From: Gammaproteobacteria bacterium
GTDB lineage: Bacteria > Pseudomonadota > Gammaproteobacteria > Pseudomonadales > Azotimanducaceae
NCBI GenBank assembly: GCA_030430515.1
Contig: JAUIKX010000126.1
Location: 1 to 9,457, forward strand
DNA length: 9,457 bases
Reading direction: 5' to 3'
The notes beneath the pieces were generated by a model. The model ran no database searches. It saw nothing but the letters and a program-made list of their open reading frames with translations, and had not been told where the DNA came from. Positions within the stretch are counted from its first letter, which is position 1. Every line of letters starts with the position of its first letter. The position numbers and the translations under genes are program-made. Of the stretch, positions 1 through 5,850 are shown piece after piece.

Positions 1-729
1 GGGCTCATCGGCATCCATGATCTCAGCTTCGGCTCCGATCATGAACTGCTCGCCGATCAGAAAGGCCGCATCTGGTTCTCCGACATCGTCAACAACGCCG
101 TGGGTTGGTTTGACCCCGATAGCGGCGAAGCGAAGATCTTCGACGCCCCTGAAGTGGCTGGGCGGCCATCCGCCGGCGCCCAGCTTTACGGGCTCGCCAT
201 GACGGACGATCAGAAGTACATCTGGTACAGCCAGCTGGGCATCGGCGCCATCGGTTGCTTCAACGTCGAAACCGAAGAGTATGAAACGCTGGAAGTGCTG
301 GAGCACGCCAGCGCCGGCCCACGCCGCATCACCATGGGTGACGACGGCATTCTCTACGTGCCGTTGTACGGTGCAGGACAGCTCCTGATGTACGACACCA
401 TCAAACGCGAGCAGATCGGTATCTACGATCTGCCGCATCGCGGCAGCGCGCCGTATGCCGTCACCTGGGACCCGGTGCGCAAGGTGGTCTGGATACCCAC
501 ATCAAATGCCGACGCGATCTACCGTTTCGATCCGGCGACGAAGGACTTCAGCATCATTCCGCTGCCACGTCAGCGCGCGTTTCTGCGCATGATCGACATC
601 GACCCGGAGACCGGCGTCCTCGTAAGTTCCTATGCGAACATCATCGAACACGTGCAGGGGCCGCGCATGGCGCTCATCGTTGACCCGGGTGACGGTGCCT
701 ACAAAACGAAGGAGGTCGCAGCGCGATGA
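1..729 (+). CDS. Virginiamycin B lyase-like (Vgb/streptogramin lyase) beta-propeller protein, 5'-truncated
   Basis: The reading frame is open from the first base and ends at TGA 727-729, so 242 C-terminal residues are visible and the N-terminus lies outside the window. The fragment is built of propeller-type repeats: GRIWFSD...VGWFDPDSGEAKIFDAP, KYIWYSQ...IGCFNVETEEYETLEV, GILYVPLYGAGQLLMYD, KVVWIPTSNADAIYRFDPATKDFSIIPLP. This 'IWF..., I.RFDP.TG.F..., LP' cadence is typical of the Vgb/COG4257 family and of related NHL/SMP-30 propellers. True Vgb linearises streptogramins, but most family members have no proven substrate, and I could not place the Vgb catalytic His/Glu residues here. The gene overlaps the cytochrome c gene by ATGA (726-729), so they are co-translated. 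The partner suggests an exported oxidoreductase-associated propeller; a signal peptide would be in the missing part. The family is fairly sure, the function is not. Confidence 0.75.
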   Translation, partial: GLIGIHDLSFGSDHELLADQKGRIWFSDIVNNAVGWFDPDSGEAKIFDAPEVAGRPSAGAQLYGLAMTDDQKYIWYSQLGIGAIGCFNVETEEYETLEVLEHASAGPRRITMGDDGILYVPLYGAGQLLMYDTIKREQIGIYDLPHRGSAPYAVTWDPVRKVVWIPTSNADAIYRFDPATKDFSIIPLPRQRAFLRMIDIDPETGVLVSSYANIIEHVQGPRMALIVDPGDGAYKTKEVAAR

Positions 730-1055
730 AGATCATGATCAGATGTGTTGCTGCCGCGACCATACTGCTGACATCAACCGTGTCCTCTCAGGAAGTACCC
801 GAACTGCTTCAGCAGGCCCGTTGCTACGCCTGCCACGCCATGGACGCCACCCTCATCGGCCCGCCCTACCGCGCCATTGCCGCGCTGCATAATCGACGGG
901 CTGACGTCATGGTGGAAGTGCTGGCGCAGAAGATCGTCAATGGCGGCGGCGGCAACTGGGGCGTCGTGCCCATGGTGCCGAACGATCACGTCAGCATCGA
1001 GGAAGCCCGGGAGATGGCCCGCTGGATACTCAGCATTGACGGCAAGGGAGACTGA
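726..1055 (+). CDS. Small periplasmic class I cytochrome c (c551/c552-like)
   Basis: The 109-residue product carries a signal peptide: basic start (MKIMIR), hydrophobic stretch at about 7-20 and a likely cut near S21-Q22. One haem c site is visible as C33-Y-A-C36-H37. The mature length (about 88 residues), the GPPY segment at 45-48 and the glycine run followed by W78-G-V-V-P-M83-V-P match the c551/c8 type, where the Met after the Pro is the distal haem ligand. It should be a soluble single-haem electron carrier in the periplasm. The ATG overlaps the stop of the upstream propeller gene, with a GGAGG-like site (711-715) inside that gene. Its own stop is one base before the next ATG. It is therefore the middle gene of a coupled three-gene operon and may take electrons from a periplasmic dehydrogenase. 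Confidence 0.88.
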   Translation: MKIMIRCVAAATILLTSTVSSQEVPELLQQARCYACHAMDATLIGPPYRAIAALHNRRADVMVEVLAQKIVNGGGGNWGVVPMVPNDHVSIEEAREMARWILSIDGKGD

Positions 1056-1056
1056 G

Positions 1057-2679
1057 ATGACCTGGGACGAAGAAGCCGATGTGGTGGTGCTCGGCAGCGG
1101 CGGCGCCGCGCTGACCGCCGCCATCGCCGCACACGACTTCGGTGCTCGTGAAGTCTTGATACTGGAAAAGTCGAACATGATCGGCGGCACCACCGCCATG
1201 TCCGGCGGCATGTTATGGATACCGATCAATCAGCACCAGGCAGAGGCGGGCCACAAAGACTCCTGGGACGATGTGGTGACCTATCTGGATTCCCTCGCGC
1301 CGGGAGAACTGGACCCGGTGACCCTGGAAGGCTTTCTCGTCGGCGGCAAGGAGATGGTCAGACATCTCGCCGAACACACACCGGTACGCCTGCGTACGTT
1401 CGATGGTTTTCCCGACTACCATCCCGACGCACCGGGCGGCCGTGCGGAAGGTGGGCGGTCTCTGGACAACGATCCGTTTCCGTTCGTCGAGCTCGGCAAC
1501 TGGGCTAGTCGAGTCGTGCCGCCCAAGTCAGGCGCGCCGCGCCTCACCAGCCTGTACGAGGACTTCCACACCGGTCCGCTGCCTGAGGACGTTCTGGAAG
1601 AACGCCGACGGACCGACACGCGCGGCAGCGGCCAGGCTCTGGTCGGTGCACTGCTGCGCGCGGTGCTCGACCGAGAGATCGCTTTTCGCTTCGAACACCG
1701 GGCGCTTAAGCTTCACAAGGAAGACAATCGGATCACCGGCGTCGCAGCTGAAACCCCGGGCGGCACAAAAAACGTTCTCGCACGAAAGGGCGTCATCCTT
1801 GCTACAGGCGGTTTCGAGTGGAACAAAGAGCTCGTTCAGACCTTTCTCCGCGGCCCGATGACCGGCCCGGCAACCGTGCCCGAAAGTGAGGGAGACGGCC
1901 TGCTGATGGCCATCGAAGCGGGCGCCAAGCTCGGCAATATGTCCAACACGTTCTGGATGCCCACCGCCCTGGAATGGCAGCAGCAGCATCGCAACGCGAA
2001 GCCCAACTACCTGCTGTGTCTTTCCGAACGCACCCTGCCCGGGTCGATTCTGGTCAATCGTTCCGGCGCCCGGTTTACCAACGAGGCCGCCAGCTACAAC
2101 GCTTTGGGTCTGGCGCTGCACGCCTTCGATGCCAACAGTTTCGACCACCCGAATCTGCCGTTCTATCTGATCTTCGACCATCGCTTCCGCAGCCGCTACC
2201 CGGCATTCGGGCACACGCCGGAGCAACCGCTCTCCGACATGTTTGCAGCGGCCGACACGCTGCCGGAACTGGCGGAGAAACTCGGCATCGACAGCGATGG
2301 CCTGGTGGGCACCGTCGAGCGTTTCAACGGCTTCGTGGATGAGGGTCGGGATGATGATTTTCAGCGTGGCGCCAATACTTACGACAACTTCTGGGGTGAC
2401 CGAAACTTCGATGCGCCGTACCGCACCCTCGGCAAACTGGACCAGCCGCCCTATTACGCGGTAAAACTCGAGGCAGGCACGCTCGGCACCAATGGCGGCG
2501 CAAAAACCAACGCCGACGGTCAGGTGGTGAACTGGCAGGGCAACCCGATCCCTGGGCTCTACGCGGCCGGCAATGTCATGGCCGCGCCTCTAACGAAGAT
2601 CTACGGCGGCGCTGGCGGCACGCTGGGCCCGGCACTGACCTTCGGTTACCTGGCCGGCAAACACGCAGCGAAGAGTTGA
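1057..2679 (+). CDS. FAD-dependent 3-ketosteroid-delta1-dehydrogenase-family flavoprotein
   Basis: The 540-residue length is normal for KstD-type members of the FAD_binding_2 (fumarate reductase flavoprotein) family. The N-terminus has the dinucleotide-binding motif G13-S-G-G-A-A-L and the acidic end of beta-2 (LILEK, E37), then IGGTTAMSGG at about 43-52. The C-terminus has GLYAAGN (500-506) and Y516-GGAG-G-TLGPALTFGYLAG, the typical KstD FAD-closing segment. Candidate equivalents of the KstD1 active-site residues Tyr119, Tyr318, Tyr487 and Gly491 are Y121, Y347 (NEAASY), Y516 and G520; the last three share one numbering offset of 29. This supports a 1,2-desaturation of a 3-oxo ring substrate, though a 4,5-desaturase or a non-steroid cyclic ketone enzyme is possible. 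No signal peptide is seen, so it is probably cytoplasmic. I chose ATG 1057, one base after the cytochrome stop, because the glycine motif follows at the usual distance; longer in-frame starts would overlap the cytochrome gene. Confidence 0.85.
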   Translation: MTWDEEADVVVLGSGGAALTAAIAAHDFGAREVLILEKSNMIGGTTAMSGGMLWIPINQHQAEAGHKDSWDDVVTYLDSLAPGELDPVTLEGFLVGGKEMVRHLAEHTPVRLRTFDGFPDYHPDAPGGRAEGGRSLDNDPFPFVELGNWASRVVPPKSGAPRLTSLYEDFHTGPLPEDVLEERRRTDTRGSGQALVGALLRAVLDREIAFRFEHRALKLHKEDNRITGVAAETPGGTKNVLARKGVILATGGFEWNKELVQTFLRGPMTGPATVPESEGDGLLMAIEAGAKLGNMSNTFWMPTALEWQQQHRNAKPNYLLCLSERTLPGSILVNRSGARFTNEAASYNALGLALHAFDANSFDHPNLPFYLIFDHRFRSRYPAFGHTPEQPLSDMFAAADTLPELAEKLGIDSDGLVGTVERFNGFVDEGRDDDFQRGANTYDNFWGDRNFDAPYRTLGKLDQPPYYAVKLEAGTLGTNGGAKTNADGQVVNWQGNPIPGLYAAGNVMAAPLTKIYGGAGGTLGPALTFGYLAGKHAAKS

Positions 2680-2681
2680 CC

Positions 2682-3152
2682 TCATCCCGCGAGTTCGAGC
2701 GTCATCTGTATGTTGCACCGATCATAGTGTGATGAGCGCTTCGCCACCGGTGTGAAGCCAAGCTTCCGGTACAGGTTGATCGCCGGCTCGAGCACTGTGT
2801 TGCTCTCGAGGCACAACCGCTCAGCGCCCCGAATCCGGGCCTGCTCGATGATACGCTGGCCGAGCCGTTCACCAATGCCTCGTCCCCTGGCCGTTTCCGC
2901 AACAGCCATCTTCGCGAGCTCAAACGTCGTGTTGTCGATCTTCACCAGAGCGCAGGTGCCAACGACCTGACCATTGTGCGTGGCGATAGCGATGTCGCCG
3001 CCTTTGTCGATGATTTCGACCTGAGGGTTGTCGAGCACCCGGAAATCCATCGGCTCCGGCTCCCAGTGCAAACGGATCCAGGCCAGGTTCAATGCTCTGA
3101 ACGCCGGCCCGTGAGCTTCGTCGAACGACACAATCTCCAGCTCGTCTGCCAT
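2682..3152 (-). CDS. GNAT-family N-acetyltransferase
   Basis: The 156-residue protein is a single GNAT domain. The acetyl-CoA pyrophosphate loop (motif A, Q/R-x-x-G-x-G/A) is R89-G-R-G-I-G94 after the strand FELAKMAV, and motif B ends in the typical A-I-NLYRKLGF (about 124-133). It should transfer an acetyl group from acetyl-CoA to an amine; the acceptor cannot be told from sequence, and many such small GNATs act on free amines, peptides or antibiotics. I chose ATG 3150-3152 over an in-frame start 13 codons upstream because a GGGGAG Shine-Dalgarno (3159-3164) lies 6 bases before it and the fold begins at once (MADELEIVSFD). The gene runs opposite to its neighbours: only 2 bases separate its stop from that of the flavoprotein gene, and its 5' end is divergent from the hotdog gene. 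Confidence 0.9.
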   Translation of the reverse strand: MADELEIVSFDEAHGPAFRALNLAWIRLHWEPEPMDFRVLDNPQVEIIDKGGDIAIATHNGQVVGTCALVKIDNTTFELAKMAVAETARGRGIGERLGQRIIEQARIRGAERLCLESNTVLEPAINLYRKLGFTPVAKRSSHYDRCNIQMTLELAG

Positions 3153-3158
3153 GCAGAT

Positions 3159-3164
3159 CTCCCC
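3159..3164 (-). promoter_or_regulatory. Ribosome binding site deciding the GNAT start
   Basis: On the minus strand GGGGAG lies 6 bases upstream of ATG 3152-3150. It favours this start over the longer in-frame one at 3191. Confidence 0.7.
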
Positions 3165-3198
3165 TCCCCTCAACACGCTCAATACGCGCACCTTTCCT

Positions 3199-3204
3199 TA
3201 TACT
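3199..3204 (+). promoter_or_regulatory. Candidate -10 element (TATACT) for the hotdog gene
   Basis: TATACT matches the sigma-70 -10 consensus at 5 of 6 positions and lies 23 bases before the hotdog gene's ATG, within the only divergent gap (3153-3227). No good -35 is found 16-18 bases upstream (CGCTCA region), so the promoter is weak, activated or not real. A 5' leader would be short. Confidence 0.35.
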
Positions 3205-3227
3205 ACGCGTTTACTAATGGGGGCAGC

Positions 3228-3986
3228 ATGCAGCAGACAATCACCGTACCCGCGCGTTTTCGAGGGCCGCCGCAGTCGGCTAATGGCGGTTACATCGCCG
3301 GGATCATCGCCGAGCAATTTGCCGCGACCGAAGATGACGGGGCCGCTACCGCAATCGAAGTCACGCTGCGTGCGCCCATTCCACTCGATCAACCCATGAC
3401 GCTGAGCAAGCTCGAAGGCGAGCATATGGCCCTGTCTCAGGGCGAGACGCTCATCGCCGAGGCTGCTCGGACGAGTTTGAAGCCGGTCGTTCCTGAACCA
3501 CCGGGTTTTCAAGCTGCCCTGGAATGCGCCTCTCAGTCGCCCTCTTTCGCCAAGGGCGTCAATCCGTTTATACCTGACGGCACCGGCTTTCACCCGGTGT
3601 GTTTCTGCTGCGGGGCAGATGTCGCTCCCGACCAGGGGTTGCACGTCTATGCAGCACCCGTCGATGGTTTCGATGGCGTTGCAGCAGCCTGGCGACCGCA
3701 TGAGCGCTTTGCCGATGCAGACGGCAACCTGCCGCAGCACGTTTTGTGGGCTGCAATGGACTGCCCCGGACAATTTGCCTACTACGCCGCCGGTATCCGC
3801 ACCGGCCTTCTCGGGCGCATGACGGCCAGCGTTCTGAAACCGGTCGCTGCAGATCAGGATCTTCGCGTCATCGGCTGGCGTGAGGAGGTAGAACGTCGCA
3901 AACACTTCGCCGGCACGGCGCTGTTCGACGAATCAGGTGATCTCTGTGGCTATTCCCGTCAGGTCTGGATCGGGCGGATGGACTGA
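3228..3986 (+). CDS. Double-hotdog acyl-CoA thioesterase-like protein
   Basis: The 252-residue product has the look of two hotdog folds in tandem. The first half opens with F11-R-G-P-P-Q-S-A-N-G-G-Y-I-A-G, a segment seen in thioesterase-like hotdog proteins, followed by strand-rich sequence (AIEVTLRAPIPLDQPM). The second half starts near H122 and ends with the strand pattern HFAGTALFDESGDLCGYSRQVWI typical of hotdog C-termini. Members of this fold hydrolyse or bind acyl-CoA thioesters; substrate and even catalysis are unproven here. An unusual H122-P-V-C-F-C-C-G129 motif sits between the halves. I chose ATG 3228 because the frame upstream runs antisense through the GNAT gene; the Shine-Dalgarno is poor (a G-run 3219-3223, 4 bases from ATG). 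It is convergent with the cyclic-nucleotide-binding gene, 6 bases apart. Confidence 0.72.
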   Translation: MQQTITVPARFRGPPQSANGGYIAGIIAEQFAATEDDGAATAIEVTLRAPIPLDQPMTLSKLEGEHMALSQGETLIAEAARTSLKPVVPEPPGFQAALECASQSPSFAKGVNPFIPDGTGFHPVCFCCGADVAPDQGLHVYAAPVDGFDGVAAAWRPHERFADADGNLPQHVLWAAMDCPGQFAYYAAGIRTGLLGRMTASVLKPVAADQDLRVIGWREEVERRKHFAGTALFDESGDLCGYSRQVWIGRMD

Positions 3987-3992
3987 CCGTCC

Positions 3993-4478
3993 TCAGTTCA
4001 ACGTACCAAGCTCGACAACTGAGTTGCTGAGCTTGCGCACAGAACGGGCAAGATCACGAGCCAGGTTGAGCAGGAGAATGCCGAACTCCGCAGGGTAGTA
4101 TTCGTGCAAACTGGCAAAGAGCTCGGTCGATATCTCGAGCACGACCGCGGCCTCGCCTGCGACGGCATCGCCAGTGCGTTCATGCAGCGCGATCATGGAT
4201 ACGAAGCCCACTTCCTCGCCGAAACCGACCTGCCGGGTGAGAGAGATCTGCCCGTCATGTTTCTTGTAGAAGTCGATGTGTCCTTCGCAGACTACCGAAA
4301 ACTTCTCGCCGCTTTCGCCGTACCGGTAGAGCGTGTCGCCCGCATCCAGCGCAATCAGACGCCCGTTCTTCAGGAGAAATTCAGTGACCTCGGCCGGAAT
4401 CGCTCCGAATATGGAACCGCTGCATAGCGACTCCGGGTCGATCCGACCGGCAAAGGCTTCGTAGCTGAGTGTCTGCAA
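3993..4478 (-). CDS. Stand-alone cyclic-nucleotide-binding (CRP-like) domain protein
   Basis: The 161-residue protein is one cNMP-binding beta-barrel plus a C-terminal helix, with no helix-turn-helix behind it. Barrel strands run from about L41 (RLIALDAGDTLYRYGESGEKFSVVCEGHIDFYKK), with the usual G-D/G-x-x-G turns. The phosphate-binding cassette is recognisable as F86-G-E-E...H-E-R101-T102, keeping the Glu that contacts the ribose and the Arg that contacts the cyclic phosphate in CRP. The long helix at about 128-157 (EFGILLLNLARDLARSVRKLSNSVVEL) resembles the CRP dimerisation helix. It could sense cAMP/cGMP or act as a regulatory subunit for an unseen partner; it cannot be a classical DNA-binding CRP. 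The start is TTG 4478-4476 with GGAG 6 bases upstream. It is divergent from the acyl-CoA dehydrogenase gene and so may share control with it. Confidence 0.82.
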   Translation of the reverse strand: MQTLSYEAFAGRIDPESLCSGSIFGAIPAEVTEFLLKNGRLIALDAGDTLYRYGESGEKFSVVCEGHIDFYKKHDGQISLTRQVGFGEEVGFVSMIALHERTGDAVAGEAAVVLEISTELFASLHEYYPAEFGILLLNLARDLARSVRKLSNSVVELGTLN

Positions 4479-4484
4479 TCGACG

Positions 4485-4488
4485 CTCC
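4485..4488 (-). promoter_or_regulatory. Ribosome binding site supporting a TTG start
   Basis: Minus-strand GGAG lies 6 bases before TTG 4478-4476. No ATG or GTG in this frame near the domain start has a comparable site. Confidence 0.55.
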
Positions 4489-4575
4489 GATCTGTACGAA
4501 TCGTCTTCTAATTATGGTCCAACATGACGGAAACGACGACCTCAATCACACAGAATCGCTGTCAGACGGCCGTGT

Positions 4576-4583
4576 GCTAAATT
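4576..4583 (+). promoter_or_regulatory. Possible extended -10 (TG-n-TAAATT-like) before the acyl-CoA dehydrogenase
   Basis: In the 137-base divergent gap (4479-4615), GTGTGCTAAATT resembles an extended -10: TG at 4575-4576, then TAAATT at 4578-4583 (4 of 6 matches). It lies 32 bases before the ATG. No convincing -35 precedes it. Nothing else clear is visible in this gap. Confidence 0.25.
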
Positions 4584-4615
4584 GGCAGCCTTTCAAACGG
4601 AGAAGAGGGACAACC

Positions 4616-5845
4616 ATGATCGATTTCGAACTGCCGGAAGACGCCCGGGCCGTCAGAAACAAAGTACGCAAATTCGTGCGTGAGGAGTGCCACCCTGCTG
4701 AAGAAGTCTGCAACGCCGACAATTTCGAAGAGGTGCTGGCCGGGCTTCGTCAGAAAGCCCGCTCTCAGGGTCTATGGTGCCCGTTCGTACCGGTGGAGCA
4801 CGGCGGCATGGGCCTTGGCCCGCTGGCAAATGCGCTCGTGCAGATGGAGCTCGGCGAAAGTTTCCTCGGCGCGCTGTCTCTGAATACCCAGGGCCCGGAC
4901 GATGCCACCATGCTCACGCTTCTGGAGCACGGCACGGACGACCAGCGGGAACGCTACCTGATACCGCTGCTGAATGGCGAGAAGCGCATCTGCTACTCCA
5001 TGACGGAGAAAGCCGCCGGCGCAGATGCCACCGGCATGCAGACCACCGCCGTGCTCGAAGGAGACGACTGGGTGCTCAACGGCGAAAAATGGTTCAGCTC
5101 CTCAGCTGATGTTGCGGACATTGCCGTCGTCATGGCCAAAACAGACCCGGACGCGCCAAGGCACGAGCAGTACAGCACGTTCATCGTTGAGCTGCCGAAC
5201 CCCGGATATCAGATCGTTCGCAATATCGAGACCATGCAGCCGCATACAGAGCTCGGCCTGAAGATGGGTGCCAGCCATTCGGAGGTAAAAATCGACAACC
5301 TGCGTGTGCCGAGAGACGCCATCCTCGGCGGCCGCGGGCAGGGCTTCAACATGGGTCAGCATCGGCTGGCATACGGTCGCCTGCGTCACGGAATGCACAA
5401 CGTTGCCATGGCACAGCGGGCGCTGGACCTGGCCGCCGAACACGTCACCAAACGGGAAACTTTCGGCAAGCGCCTGGCTGACCGACAGGGCGTGCGTTGG
5501 ATGATGGCGGACTGCGCAGCGGAGATCTACAAAGCGCGCCTGATGCTGCTGCACATCGCCTACAAAGCTGAAAAAGGCATGGATCTACGGCAGGAAAACG
5601 GCATTGCAAAGGTATTCCTCGCCAACATGGTGCATCAGGTCGTCGACACCGCGCTGCAGCTGCACGGCGCATTGGGCTACAGCCACGACACGCCGCTCGC
5701 CCGCTGGTACACCGGTATCCGCTCGCAGCGGCTCGTTGACGGACCTGACGAAGTGCATCGCTGGCGCACCGGTGCAAATGTCATCAAAGCCTTCGAGAAG
5801 CACGGCACCACCGCGTCAGCCTGCGGCGGCGAGCTCTTCGAGTAG
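4616..5845 (+). CDS. Acyl-CoA dehydrogenase, ACAD10/ACAD11-like
   Basis: The 409-residue flavoenzyme has the full acyl-CoA dehydrogenase layout: N-terminal helical domain (1-about 125), middle beta domain with the flavin loop CYSMTEKAAGADATGMQT (about 126-143), and C-terminal four-helix domain (about 245-400) with RETFGKRLADRQ and QLHGALGYS. The segment RLVDGPDEVH carries Asp375 where MCAD-type enzymes have the catalytic Glu (YEGT); the same DGPDEVH is characteristic of ACAD10/11. Similarity to those proteins also shows in RHEQYSTFIVELPNPG. It should oxidise an acyl-CoA with FAD and pass electrons to ETF, in the cytoplasm; chain length or branching is not deducible. ATG 4616 has an AGAGGGA site 7 bases upstream and starts at the family's usual point; the frame is open to 4469 but no better start is seen. 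The next gene begins 5 bases after its stop. Confidence 0.93.
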   Translation: MIDFELPEDARAVRNKVRKFVREECHPAEEVCNADNFEEVLAGLRQKARSQGLWCPFVPVEHGGMGLGPLANALVQMELGESFLGALSLNTQGPDDATMLTLLEHGTDDQRERYLIPLLNGEKRICYSMTEKAAGADATGMQTTAVLEGDDWVLNGEKWFSSSADVADIAVVMAKTDPDAPRHEQYSTFIVELPNPGYQIVRNIETMQPHTELGLKMGASHSEVKIDNLRVPRDAILGGRGQGFNMGQHRLAYGRLRHGMHNVAMAQRALDLAAEHVTKRETFGKRLADRQGVRWMMADCAAEIYKARLMLLHIAYKAEKGMDLRQENGIAKVFLANMVHQVVDTALQLHGALGYSHDTPLARWYTGIRSQRLVDGPDEVHRWRTGANVIKAFEKHGTTASACGGELFE

Positions 5846-5850
5846 CGCTG

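Noticed and set aside
877..1056. 60-codon N-terminal extension of the flavoprotein from TTG 877
   Set aside because: It would overlap most of the cytochrome c gene; ATG 1057 sits at the normal distance from the GSGG motif.
1528..2226. Long minus-strand open frame (232 codons) inside the flavoprotein gene
   Set aside because: It is antisense to a gene with clear FAD motifs, has no recognisable motif or ribosome site, and is expected from GC-rich codon use.
2976..3227. Upstream extension of the hotdog gene
   Set aside because: It would run antisense through the GNAT gene and its sequence lacks fold features; ATG 3228 starts the recognisable domain.
3198..3905. Long minus-strand open frame (235 codons) opposite the hotdog gene
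   Set aside because: The plus frame has hotdog-type sequence and sensible neighbours; the antisense frame shows no domain and starts without a ribosome site.
4550..4577. CACAC...GTGTG pairing in the gap before the acyl-CoA dehydrogenase
   Set aside because: Only 5 pairs around a loop of about 20 bases; not distinguishable from chance.
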